Below, in pieces: positions 1-6,565 of a stretch of DNA of 11,791 bases; positions within the stretch are counted from its first letter, which is position 1; every line of letters starts with the position of its first letter. A program made the translations under genes and the position numbers. The notes under the pieces were generated by a model. That model was not told where the DNA came from and made no database searches. It saw nothing but the letters and a program-made list of their open reading frames with translations. Source of the stretch: Deltaproteobacteria bacterium (GTDB taxonomy: Bacteria; Desulfobacterota; Desulfobacteria; Desulfobacterales; UBA11574); NCBI GenBank assembly GCA_019314155.1, contig JAFCZV010000057.1:1-11791 (forward strand), in the 5' to 3' direction.

Positions 1-431
1 ATGACCATAATAAAATCTTGAATAGCGTTCAAGATGGTCTCTATTTCTTCGTTTCTCTTCCTTAACTTGTGTTCTTCAATATGAAGGGCTTTCCAGAAGA
101 CCTCAAAGACGTTGAAGGCCATGATTCGAATTCGGGTAGGTCGTGTTGCAAGAATGGCCTCAAGAATATCCTCTTCAGGAGACAGGATGATAATAAGATG
201 GATGTTGTAGCGAGGGTCATACAGTTCATGGTAATCGGTAAAGGTTAACAGGCCAAATTCTTCGGCAAGAACCATGCCGGGTGACCGGGTATCGGGATCT
301 GCCACGGCCAGAACCGGGGCACTAACATCCTCGTGAGTCAAGTTAAACGTGGTTTTTTTTAGAACCTCTTTACAAAGGCCCCCACCCCCGACAAGGGCAA
401 TATTAACGATTGAATTTTTTTTATCCGGCAT
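1..431 (-). CDS. Sensor protein, N-terminal part: Rossmann-like domain followed by start of a PAS domain (partial)
   Basis: An open frame begins at the ATG at 431-429 and stays open for 143 codons to the window edge, so its C-terminus is missing. Residues 8-20 read as a beta strand plus a glycine-rich turn (GGGG at 15-18), and residues 40-46 (LAVADPD) look like the acidic end of a second strand. This is the layout of an NAD(P)-binding Rossmann domain of the homoserine dehydrogenase/GFO-IDH kind. After about residue 112 comes a charged helix, and the last residues (ETILNAIQDFIMV) look like the start of a PAS domain. It starts 10 nt after the stop of the upstream receiver gene and has no clear ribosome site of its own, so translational coupling is likely. 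By context it is probably a PAS histidine kinase with a metabolite- or nucleotide-sensing front end, but no kinase motif is visible in this window. Coding status is well supported; the function is inferred. Confidence 0.7.
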   Translation of the reverse strand, partial: MPDKKNSIVNIALVGGGGLCKEVLKKTTFNLTHEDVSAPVLAVADPDTRSPGMVLAEEFGLLTFTDYHELYDPRYNIHLIIILSPEEDILEAILATRPTRIRIMAFNVFEVFWKALHIEEHKLRKRNEEIETILNAIQDFIMV

Positions 432-441
432 AAGTGTGATT

Positions 442-999
442 TTATTCGAAAAGAAAATACGGTTCGGTCTTTTTCTTTTTGTTCAATATCTCACGTATTT
501 TTCTTAATGTATCTGAATCGGTTTCCTGAATTAATTTTGCGAGTTTATTCCGTTCATCTGTAGGATCTTCATCCACAGCTTCCACAGCTTTTGGCTCCAA
601 TCCCAGAATCTTGCAAATAGCGTTAACTAGACTGGCCGGTGAAATGGGTTTTTCCAATACAATTTTTGGACTCACTTTCGATGTCAGCGCCATGAATTCC
701 GTAATTTGATCACTTCCCATTTCGTCCCGGGCATGCGCAGTGATAATAATTATGGGTAATTTAGCCCACTTTTTGTTTTTTCTCAGCGTGCGAATCACCT
801 TTATTCCGGGCATTCTCGGCATCACCATATCGAGTGTCATTAAATCCGGAGAAAACGCTTCAACCTTTTCCAGAGCATCAAGGCCGTCAAAGGCGGTTTC
901 AACATTGAAACCGGAATCTTCTAAAACAGCAGCTAAAAAATTCCGGACATCCGGTTCATCATCCACCACAAGAATTTTTTTTTCAGATGTTTCTGCCAT
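442..999 (-). CDS. Response regulator: single receiver domain with C-terminal charged tail
   Basis: This 185-aa protein has a complete CheY-like receiver domain at about residues 7-123. The acidic pair is D13/D14, the phospho-acceptor is D57 (in LDMVMP), the switch threonine is T87 (IIIITAH) and the conserved lysine is K117 (LEKP). Residues 124-185 are charged and contain no recognisable helix-turn-helix, GGDEF or other output domain, so it may work by protein contact within a phosphorelay. The ATG is preceded on the minus strand by TAAGGAGGT six bases upstream, a strong ribosome site. It lies 37 bases downstream of another receiver gene and 10 bases upstream of the second sensor gene, all in one orientation, which indicates one operon. 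The partner kinase is probably one of the neighbouring sensors; this is inferred from position only. Confidence 0.93.
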   Translation of the reverse strand: MAETSEKKILVVDDEPDVRNFLAAVLEDSGFNVETAFDGLDALEKVEAFSPDLMTLDMVMPRMPGIKVIRTLRKNKKWAKLPIIIITAHARDEMGSDQITEFMALTSKVSPKIVLEKPISPASLVNAICKILGLEPKAVEAVDEDPTDERNKLAKLIQETDSDTLRKIREILNKKKKTEPYFLFE

Positions 1000-1036
1000 T
1001 TTTTACCTCCTTATGTGAAGAAATAACATTGTTTGT

Positions 1037-1420
1037 TTAATTTGACAATATTCCCCTAACCACTTTTAATATTTCCTGCGGATCGATCGGCTTGTTTAAA
1101 ATACCTTCGGGAGGTTCAACCTCCTTAAGTTTATCTATAAATATCTTAAAAGAATCGTTGACGGCGGTAATGATGATAACCGGAATATTTTTTAGTTCAG
1201 GGTGATTTTTTAATTGACGATATATTTTCAATCCAGATTGCTTCGGCATGGTGATATCGAGTGCAATCAGGTCAAGTTTTTCTGATTTGGCCAGTTCAAA
1301 TCCCTTGATGCCATCTCGTGCCAAAAGCGTATCATAGCCGTTGTCATTGAATATCGCTTCAAAATAGATTAAAATATCTTCCTCATCATCAACGATCAAT
1401 ATTTTTTTGGATTCGCTCAT
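1037..1420 (-). CDS. Response regulator: stand-alone receiver domain
   Basis: A 127-aa single-domain CheY-like receiver. Visible catalytic residues are D11/D12, phospho-acceptor D55 (LDITMP), T85 (IIIITA) and K110 (NKP). There is no output domain, so it probably relays phosphate or controls a partner by contact. I chose the ATG at 1420-1418 because the receiver fold starts immediately after it (MSESKKILIVDDEED). The longer reading from a TTG at 1471 would overlap the kinase gene by 20 bases and add 17 residues with no family resemblance. The upstream site for the ATG is weak, and the kinase stop is only 31 bases away, so coupled translation is plausible. It sits between the PAS kinase and the second receiver gene in the same operon. 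Confidence 0.9.
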   Translation of the reverse strand: MSESKKILIVDDEEDILIYFEAIFNDNGYDTLLARDGIKGFELAKSEKLDLIALDITMPKQSGLKIYRQLKNHPELKNIPVIIITAVNDSFKIFIDKLKEVEPPEGILNKPIDPQEILKVVRGILSN

Positions 1421-1451
1421 CACTATACCCAATTTTAACGGAGCGTTGTTC

Positions 1452-3272
1452 TCAGATTGAGTTATGAACAATTTTAGGCAAACGCCTTCGTGGAAGTCTG
1501 ATACTGAAAGTTGTTCCTTTTCCGGACTTGGATTTCAAATCTATTGTTCCACCATGCTCATGGACAATTTTCTTGGTCATCAGCAATCCAAGACCAGACC
1601 CCCCCAAACCCTTTGTGGTAAAAAAGGTTGTAAAAACCTTACGCTTTACCTCATAGTCCATACCGCATCCGTTGTCAGCCACTTCATATATAATCGTATT
1701 GTACTCCTCAAAAGTCCGGACCGTTACGTAACACGAATTTTCGTCACTCATCTGACAGGCATCTATAGCATTCCCCACAAGGTTTGTCAGGCATTCGTGC
1801 ATGCTCTCAAAATCAATGGGAGCCGGGGCGATATCACCTATTTTTTCGTATTTTAGCGTTATACCCAGTTTCTCGGCCTTGACGGCGTATAAATCGACAA
1901 CTTCTTTTGCGATTTCAGCAGGATCACAAATTTTGGCTTGAATTTCACGGCCTTTGGAAAAACTCAAAAATGCTTTGACAAATATAGAAACCCGTTCGAC
2001 ATTTCGTGCCAACATGTCCATGCCTTTTTGGATACGCTCGATGTTCCCTTGAGCCAAACCCGATTTCAACATATACATACCGCCTTCCAGAGCGGTATTC
2101 AGATTTTTTATGCCGTGGGCCAATCCGGCAACCGTATGGCCAACAGCGGACAGGCGTTCGGCTTCTATCTTTTCTCTTTCAAGCTGTTTGATTTCCCTTA
2201 GATCCTGAACTGAAAAGGCCATACCGATTGATTTGTCGTCAACCATCAGCTTGTTGCCCACCAGACGTACCGGAAAAGGTTCGCCGTCAATTGTTTTAAC
2301 CTCCGCTTCTGGCAGATAAACATGTCCGGGCTGCTCGAACACCTTAGCCAAAAAATCTTTAGGGAGGATGGCGGTAAAATTTTCTCTCGAAATCACTTGG
2401 TTATCCTTGATTTTAAAAAATTTTCGGGCTGCCGGATTGAAAATAGTCACTTTCCCCTTTTCATTCACCGCAAAGATGCCGTCTATAGACGTTGAAATGA
2501 TGGTATTCAGATACGTATGCGCAAATTTCAATTTATCCTGCAGTTTCATCGTTTCTGTGACGTCAACCGCCATCTCCAATACGACATCAAAACTGCCGTC
2601 CGTCCGCTTCAGCGGTACGGTGATCACGTGTAAATGGAGGGGCTGTTCCCCTTTGGATTTCCAAGAGTGATACCCGGTGTGTATTTGGCCGTCTTCAAAC
2701 GTTTGTCTGGCTGTACATTCGCTGCATTTGTGTTTCAATCCTTTGAGCGTTTCGAAACAGAAATTGCCCTCCGGATTGCCCAGGGAATCCCGAAGCCGTT
2801 TATTCGCCTTTACGATTCGAAAATTTCTGTCAATGAGTAAAATGTTACACGGAACCTGGTCAAAAAGAATCTGATGTTCATCTCGAATCTGGGTTGCTTC
2901 GGTAATGTTGGTGAAAATATGGACGATATAGGGAAAATTCCCATCTTCGTCCACAATAGGGGTTGCGTGCTGCAGGTAGTGGATATGACGTCCATTTTTG
3001 TCATATCCCATTTCCTCGTTTACACGGGGAGTTCCGTCTGTAAAGGTTAATGTGCTTTCACAGTGAGCGCACATTTCATTTTCGCTTTTGTAAGCGTTGT
3101 AACATTTACGGTTTTTCCAATCCCCGAACAATTGTTCAAAAGTTTTGTTGGCATAAACCAGATTATACTCCGGATCGATTATGGCGATTCCCAAAGGGAT
3201 GGTTTCAATCAATTGTAAGTTGACCCATCTTTCAAGATCGGTCGCCGGTGAATTTTTTGTTTTTTTTGTCAT
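1452..3272 (-). CDS. Soluble three-PAS sensor histidine kinase with cysteine triads
   Basis: A 606-aa cytoplasmic histidine kinase with no membrane segment. Using the ATG at 3272 as residue 1, there are three PAS domains at about 20-126, 130-240 and 250-362. A dimerisation/phospho-acceptor helix carries H386 in GLAHGIKNLN. The HATPase_c domain has an N box near 497 (NLVGNAIDA), a G1 box at 533-538 (DNGCGM) and a G2 box near 557 (GGSGLGL). PAS1 has C57, C68 and C71; PAS2 has C172, C183 and C186. Both triads have the same C-x10-C-x2-C spacing, while PAS3 has none. This suggests metal, cluster or thiol-based sensing, but the ligand is not known. A TTG four codons upstream is possible, but the ATG has a GGCGAG ribosome-like site six bases before it. 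It is the first gene of the minus-strand phosphorelay operon. Confidence 0.93.
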   Translation of the reverse strand: MTKKTKNSPATDLERWVNLQLIETIPLGIAIIDPEYNLVYANKTFEQLFGDWKNRKCYNAYKSENEMCAHCESTLTFTDGTPRVNEEMGYDKNGRHIHYLQHATPIVDEDGNFPYIVHIFTNITEATQIRDEHQILFDQVPCNILLIDRNFRIVKANKRLRDSLGNPEGNFCFETLKGLKHKCSECTARQTFEDGQIHTGYHSWKSKGEQPLHLHVITVPLKRTDGSFDVVLEMAVDVTETMKLQDKLKFAHTYLNTIISTSIDGIFAVNEKGKVTIFNPAARKFFKIKDNQVISRENFTAILPKDFLAKVFEQPGHVYLPEAEVKTIDGEPFPVRLVGNKLMVDDKSIGMAFSVQDLREIKQLEREKIEAERLSAVGHTVAGLAHGIKNLNTALEGGMYMLKSGLAQGNIERIQKGMDMLARNVERVSIFVKAFLSFSKGREIQAKICDPAEIAKEVVDLYAVKAEKLGITLKYEKIGDIAPAPIDFESMHECLTNLVGNAIDACQMSDENSCYVTVRTFEEYNTIIYEVADNGCGMDYEVKRKVFTTFFTTKGLGGSGLGLLMTKKIVHEHGGTIDLKSKSGKGTTFSIRLPRRRLPKIVHNSI

Positions 3273-3625
3273 TTGACTCGCCAATAAATATATTTTTTAT
3301 TCTCAACGGACGGTTGTCCTAATGGAAAGCTTTTTGAGCGCTTATGGAAACGTTTTTTATTTATAAATTTTGGCAAAGAGAAGGATGTTTGATTCCAACT
3401 GTTTGGGCGAAAAGAACGAGTTCCGGAATTGCCTCAATCGAGCCTTAGATGTATCAAAAACGTTTCAGAAACAGTCCTTCATTTAAATTTTTGTCGATCG
3501 ATAACAACGAAATCTGTGTTCATATTCATTTATAACAAAATAACCTTTAAATACAACAAATACTTTTAACCAATTGAAATTTAATTATATTTATATTGAA
3601 GCGTGATCAATCGAAAACTTTTTGC

Positions 3626-3655
3626 TTGACAAGATATCCTTTTCAGCACTATATC
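3626..3655 (+). promoter_or_regulatory. Probable sigma-70-type promoter for the Rrf2-SQR operon
   Basis: A perfect TTGACA at 3626-3631 is followed after 18 bases by TATATC at 3650-3655 (four to five of six matches to TATAAT depending on alignment). Transcription would start near 3662, leaving a leader of about 50 bases before the Rrf2 ATG. The dyad at 3666-3690 then lies over or just downstream of the start site, a natural place for repression. The -35 box is convincing; the -10 choice is less so. Confidence 0.5.
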
Positions 3656-3665
3656 ATACTAAAAC

Positions 3666-3690
3666 TATATATATTAAATTAATCTATATA
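3666..3690. promoter_or_regulatory. Candidate operator: 25-bp near-perfect dyad upstream of the Rrf2 gene
   Basis: The sequence is symmetric about A3678. The core ATTAAATTAAT (3673-3683) is a perfect palindrome, and the symmetry extends to 3666 and 3690 with one mismatched pair (T3672/C3684), giving 11 of 12 matching pairs. Rrf2-family regulators commonly bind such dyads in their own promoter regions. The DNA is almost pure A/T, which makes chance symmetry more likely, so I treat it as a candidate only. Confidence 0.4.
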
Positions 3691-3710
3691 ACAACTATTA
3701 TTTTTGGCAT

Positions 3711-4127
3711 ATGAAACTTACAAAAAAAACCCGCTATGGAACGCGATTGTTGCTCGATTTGGCCCAAAATCAAGACAAAGGTGCTGTTCAAATGAGCGAG
3801 ATTTCAACTCGACAGAATATTTCCGTAAAATATCTCGAGCAGATCATCCGTCCCCTTAAAAAAGCCAAGCTTGTCAATAGCATTCGTGGGCCTAAAGGTG
3901 GTCACATGCTGGCAAAAAAACCGGAAAAAATTACCTTGGGTGACATCACGCGACTGTTTGAGGATCAGTCTGAACTTGTTGACTGTATCAGTGAACCCGA
4001 AACGTGCCCAAAGAGTGATGATTGCGTAGTTCGACTGGGCTGGCAAAAAGCCACTATCGCACTTTACACAGAATTAGACTCCATTTCCATCGCAAACCTG
4101 TTGGAGAACAAAAATACGACAACATAA
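3711..4127 (+). CDS. Rrf2/IscR-like transcriptional regulator with three cluster-ligand cysteines
   Basis: A 138-aa Rrf2-family winged-helix protein. The opening MKLTKKTRYGTRLLLDLA and the recognition region (ISVKYLEQIIRPLKKA, then RGPKGGHML at 59-67) are typical of the family. Cysteines C92, C99 and C105 match the three-cysteine cluster-binding loop of IscR and NsrR (C92, C98, C104 in E. coli IscR), with one extra residue in the first gap. No histidine sits two or three residues after the last cysteine, so the fourth ligand differs from IscR. It probably senses iron-sulfur status, redox state, NO or sulfur species. The gene lies 79 bases upstream of the SQR-like gene in the same orientation with no terminator visible, so it likely regulates and is cotranscribed with it. 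The ATG has no good Shine-Dalgarno sequence. Family assignment is firm; the signal sensed is inferred. Confidence 0.92.
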   Translation: MKLTKKTRYGTRLLLDLAQNQDKGAVQMSEISTRQNISVKYLEQIIRPLKKAKLVNSIRGPKGGHMLAKKPEKITLGDITRLFEDQSELVDCISEPETCPKSDDCVVRLGWQKATIALYTELDSISIANLLENKNTTT

Positions 4128-4206
4128 TTCCTTCTAACGGATGTTGTCTGGCAGCTGTGATGATTTGGGCTTCGATTAAAAAGAAATATCATTTAAGGAG
4201 GTTTAT

Positions 4207-5439
4207 ATGAAAAAAATTGTTATTTTGGGTTCAGGTGCCGGTGGAACGATGATCGCCACCAAGCTGCGCAAAGAATTGCTTGTTCGGGAGTGGCAGATTA
4301 CGGTTATCGACAAGGATCCGCTCCACCACTATCAGCCCGGATGGCTGTTCATCCCTTTTGGGATTTATACGCCTCAAGAATGCGTAAAGCCTAAAGCTGA
4401 TTTTATTCCGTTGGGAGTCGATTTCGTTGTGGACGAGATCGTCAATGTCGACCACGATAAAAAACAGGTCAAGACCAAATTGGGGCACTACGATTACGAC
4501 TGGCTGGTCATTGCAACAGGATGCAGGATCGTGCCGGAAGAAACCGACGGCCTGATGGATGACTGGAGAGGCGACGTCCATGACTACTACTCACTGGATG
4601 GTGCCATGGCGCTTTACAAGAGATGGAAATTCTTTAAAAAGGGAAGGGTAGTGCTCAACATCGCCGATATGCCCATCAAATGTCCTGTTGCGCCCCTGGA
4701 GTTCGTGTATCTCGCGGACTGGTTTTTTAGAGATAATGGTGTTCGGGACGACATCGAAATAGAACTGGTCACGCCTTTGGACGGTGCTTTCACCAAGCCT
4801 GTGGCGTCAAAAGTCCTTGGGGATGTCTGCGGTCAAAAGAACATCAAGATCACGCCCAACTGGGCTATTGACAATGTGAACGTCGGTAAAAAGACCATTG
4901 AATCTGTGACGGGCGATGAGATTTCCTATGACCTTCTTATTTCCATCCCGCTGCACTCCGGCGCACAGACCATCATGGACAGCGGTCTCGGCGACCCCAT
5001 GGGGTTTGTCAATACCGATAAAGGCACGTTGAAGGCCGCTGACTTCGACAATATCTATGTGATCGGTGACGCAACCAATGTACCCACCTCCAAGTCCGGT
5101 GCGGTTGCACACTACGAATCCGACATTGTTGTAGAGAACATCCTTCTCGAGATAGAGGGGCAAGCACCCAAGCCTGAATATGACGGGCATTCAACGTGAT
5201 TTATAGTCTCGAGCCATGGTATGGCTTATCTGATCGATTTTAGTTATGACACAGAGCCCCTTGCCGGAAAGTTTCCCTTCCCCGGTCTCGGCCCCTTTTC
5301 TCTTTTAGGTGAAAGTCAAGCAAACTATATGGGCAAAATGATGTTCAAGTGGGTATACTGGAACATGATGTTGAAGGGTTTTGAATTACCGCTTGAACCC
5401 CAATTCAACATGGCTGGCAAGTTGCGTCAGAGTTTCTAA
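4207..5439 (+). CDS. sqr: Selenocysteine-containing sulfide:quinone oxidoreductase-like flavoprotein (TGA at codon 331 read as Sec)
   Basis: A 410-aa protein if the in-frame TGA at 5197-5199 is read as selenocysteine. The start is fixed by AAGGAGG five bases before the ATG. An FAD-binding GSGAGG lies at 8-13, the first redox cysteine C159 lies in IKCPVAP, and the second FAD motif (YVIGDATNVPTSKSG) lies at 284-298. After GHST-U331-FIVSS the same frame continues with the normal SQR C-terminus: LIDFSYDTEPLAGKFP, GPFSLLGES, and an aromatic helix (KWVYWNMMLKG) of the sort that docks SQR to the membrane. In SQRs a cysteine occupies the position of U331 and pairs with C159 (C160/C356 in the A. ferrooxidans enzyme), so the TGA is at a catalytic cysteine site. 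Expected role: oxidise sulfide or another sulfur species and reduce quinone, at the inner face of the cytoplasmic membrane. Substrate is not provable from sequence. A gene broken by a nonsense mutation is the alternative, but the intact downstream frame and the hairpin argue against it. Confidence 0.85.
5197..5227 (+). promoter_or_regulatory. Candidate bacterial SECIS element directly after the Sec codon
   Basis: Downstream of TGA (5197-5199), AGCCAT (5212-5217) pairs perfectly with ATGGCT (5221-5226) around a GGT loop (5218-5220). A G-U pair (5211/5227) can extend it. Eighteen bases separate the TGA from the loop G, equal to the spacing in E. coli fdhF, whose loop also begins GGU. Bacterial SECIS hairpins lie within the coding region just after UGA and have a G in the first two loop positions, as here. 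I see no bulged U in the upper stem and no long lower stem. Confidence 0.7.
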
Positions 5440-5452
5440 AAAAGGAGGCACC

Positions 5453-6133
5453 ATGACGAATGAAGAATTGATTCTTGAGCGACTGGATCGCATTGAAAGC
5501 CGGATTGCCCCCTTGTCTGAAACCGCCATAAGTATGAAGGAATTTAAAAATGATTTGATGGCAATGGCGCAACCGGTTTCCAAATCGTTAATTAAAGATC
5601 TGGAAAGTGTAGAGTCTGCTTTTCAGTTGGAAGATCTGGGGGTCCTGTCCAAGAGGATGCTCAGAAGTATCAAACACATTATTTATGCGTTGGATCAACT
5701 GGAAAATATTACCGACTTTGTCACAACCGTAGAACCCGTGCTTAGACTGATGGTTCCTCAAATCATCGAGTATCTGAATGATTTGGAAGAAAGTGGTGTC
5801 TTCCGCATTATTAAGGCGACCTATGATATTCGGGCCAAGATAGCGACAGCTTATACCGCTGAGGACATCGAGCAGATCGGAGACGGTCTTGTCGCCTTGC
5901 TCGGCGTCGCCAAAAAGCTTTCCGATCCTCAGCTCGCAACGCTATTGGAAAATCTCGCCGAAGTGGGAGCAATCGTGGATCTGACCAAAAGTAAAGATGT
6001 CGGTCCATTCGGGTTTTTCTCTGCCTGCTCAGGACCGGAAAGCAAAAGAGGGCTGGGTGTTTTGATCGAGTTGACGAAAGCATTGGGCAAATTGAAGGAA
6101 AACGGTGACATCGCCGCCTCCGTTGAAAAATAA
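5453..6133 (+). CDS. DUF1641 family protein, SQR-associated
   Basis: A 226-aa protein, mostly helical, with no signal peptide or membrane segment. It starts at ATG 5453 after a strong AAAGGAGG site at 5441-5448, only 13 bases past the SQR stop. Recognisable features include an N-terminal coiled-coil-like stretch (LILERLDRIESRIAPL), a central run (FVTTVEPVLRLMVPQIIEYLNDLEESGVFRI) and a C-terminal block near 180-195 containing VGPFGFFSACSGP, then a helical end typical of DUF1641. Members of this family often sit beside SQR-like or formate dehydrogenase genes. The biochemical role is not established; it may assist the flavoprotein or its membrane docking. The tight spacing indicates one operon with the Rrf2 and SQR genes. 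The family call is from pattern memory, supported by context. Confidence 0.82.
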   Translation: MTNEELILERLDRIESRIAPLSETAISMKEFKNDLMAMAQPVSKSLIKDLESVESAFQLEDLGVLSKRMLRSIKHIIYALDQLENITDFVTTVEPVLRLMVPQIIEYLNDLEESGVFRIIKATYDIRAKIATAYTAEDIEQIGDGLVALLGVAKKLSDPQLATLLENLAEVGAIVDLTKSKDVGPFGFFSACSGPESKRGLGVLIELTKALGKLKENGDIAASVEK

Positions 6134-6153
6134 AGGGGTGTCGAGAAAAGATA

Positions 6154-6180
6154 GGATGGCCAGTCATCCAGCGACTTTTT
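6154..6180 (+). terminator. Weak terminator candidate after the SQR-DUF1641 operon
   Basis: GGATG (6154-6158) pairs with CATCC (6165-6169) and a run of five T lies at 6176-6180. Six bases separate the stem from the T run, more than in a good intrinsic terminator, so this is tentative. It is placed about 20 bases after the DUF1641 stop. Confidence 0.25.
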
Positions 6181-6288
6181 AAGATACATCAACAGATGGA
6201 ATCTTTCGAATTGCCAACTGTGAATATCAACACCGTCCACGTTCAAATAAAATCCGGATGATCCATAAGCAACCTCCGCGAAAGGTTA

Positions 6289-6320
6289 GAATCTCTCTGC
6301 AGCTTGCTGCAGGGAGATTC
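6289..6320. repeat. Strong 15-bp inverted repeat (hairpin)
   Basis: The left arm at 6289-6303 pairs with the right arm at 6306-6320 over 15 positions, with one wobble pair (T6296/G6313), around a formal 2-base loop TT. The inner part, CTGCAGCTTGCTGCAG, is GC-rich. An AT-rich tail (ATTATTATTTTAT) follows on the plus strand but there is no clean T run, so this could be a terminator, a REP-like palindrome or the relic of an insertion element. Only one copy is present in the window. Confidence 0.6.
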
Positions 6321-6565
6321 AATTATTATTTTATCCCGCCCGCCACATCTCGCTCTCCGTTTAAACGCTGAGCTCCCAATTGAAAAAATCAGGAATAATT
6401 TGAACGACTTCATCTTGTCTGAACAGCTCCGTCCTTTTCCCGGTATTTGGCGTAAAGAGCGCCGGTTCAAGTTATTTGTTTCCCATAATAATTGTTGAAA
6501 ATGTTCTTTCTATCTGTTTCAATCAACCCAAAAACCATAATTCTTTGTGTCCATTATAAAGTGAT

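Larger units (their letters stand above)
3273..3710. other. AT-rich divergent intergenic region (438 bp)
   Basis: This stretch separates the minus-strand kinase operon from the plus-strand Rrf2-SQR operon and must hold promoters for both. I see no credible gene in it. On the plus strand a TTGACA hexamer and an AT-rich dyad lie close to the Rrf2 gene and are listed separately. On the minus strand I could not pick out a convincing promoter. A short dyad AACGGACGGTT at 3304-3314 lies about 32 bases upstream of the kinase start and could be part of its control region, but this is weak. Confidence 0.6.
6134..6565. other. Gene-poor region (432 bp) with hairpins
   Basis: No gene is convincing here. 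It contains a weak terminator-like hairpin (6154-6180), a small dyad AACCT-N7-AGGTT (6271-6287) and a strong 15-bp hairpin (6289-6320). Short open frames on both strands have no good ribosome site. One minus-strand frame at about 6134-6285 gives a protein-like stretch (FYLNVDGVDIHSWQFERFH) that could be a gene relic, but it is bounded upstream by a TAA and runs antisense into DUF1641. I found no clear promoter for the gene at 6566. Confidence 0.5.

Noticed and set aside
1421..1471. TTG start giving a 144-aa receiver
   Set aside because: The added 17 residues have no receiver homology and would overlap the kinase gene; the ATG at 1420 begins at the domain boundary.
3273..3284. TTG start adding four residues to the PAS kinase
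   Set aside because: No ribosome site precedes it, while the ATG at 3272 has a GGCGAG-like site at suitable distance.
5221..5439. Independent 72-aa gene starting at ATG 5221, with 4207-5199 as a complete SQR
   Set aside because: The short frame is in phase with the upstream gene, has no ribosome site, and is plainly the SQR C-terminus; the ATG is part of the SECIS-like stem.
5811..6167. Minus-strand open frame of 118 codons
   Set aside because: It is antisense to the well-supported DUF1641 gene and has arginine-rich shadow composition.
6304..6498. Plus-strand 64-codon frame starting at TTG in the hairpin
   Set aside because: The start lies inside the palindrome loop with no ribosome site, and the product resembles no protein I recognise.
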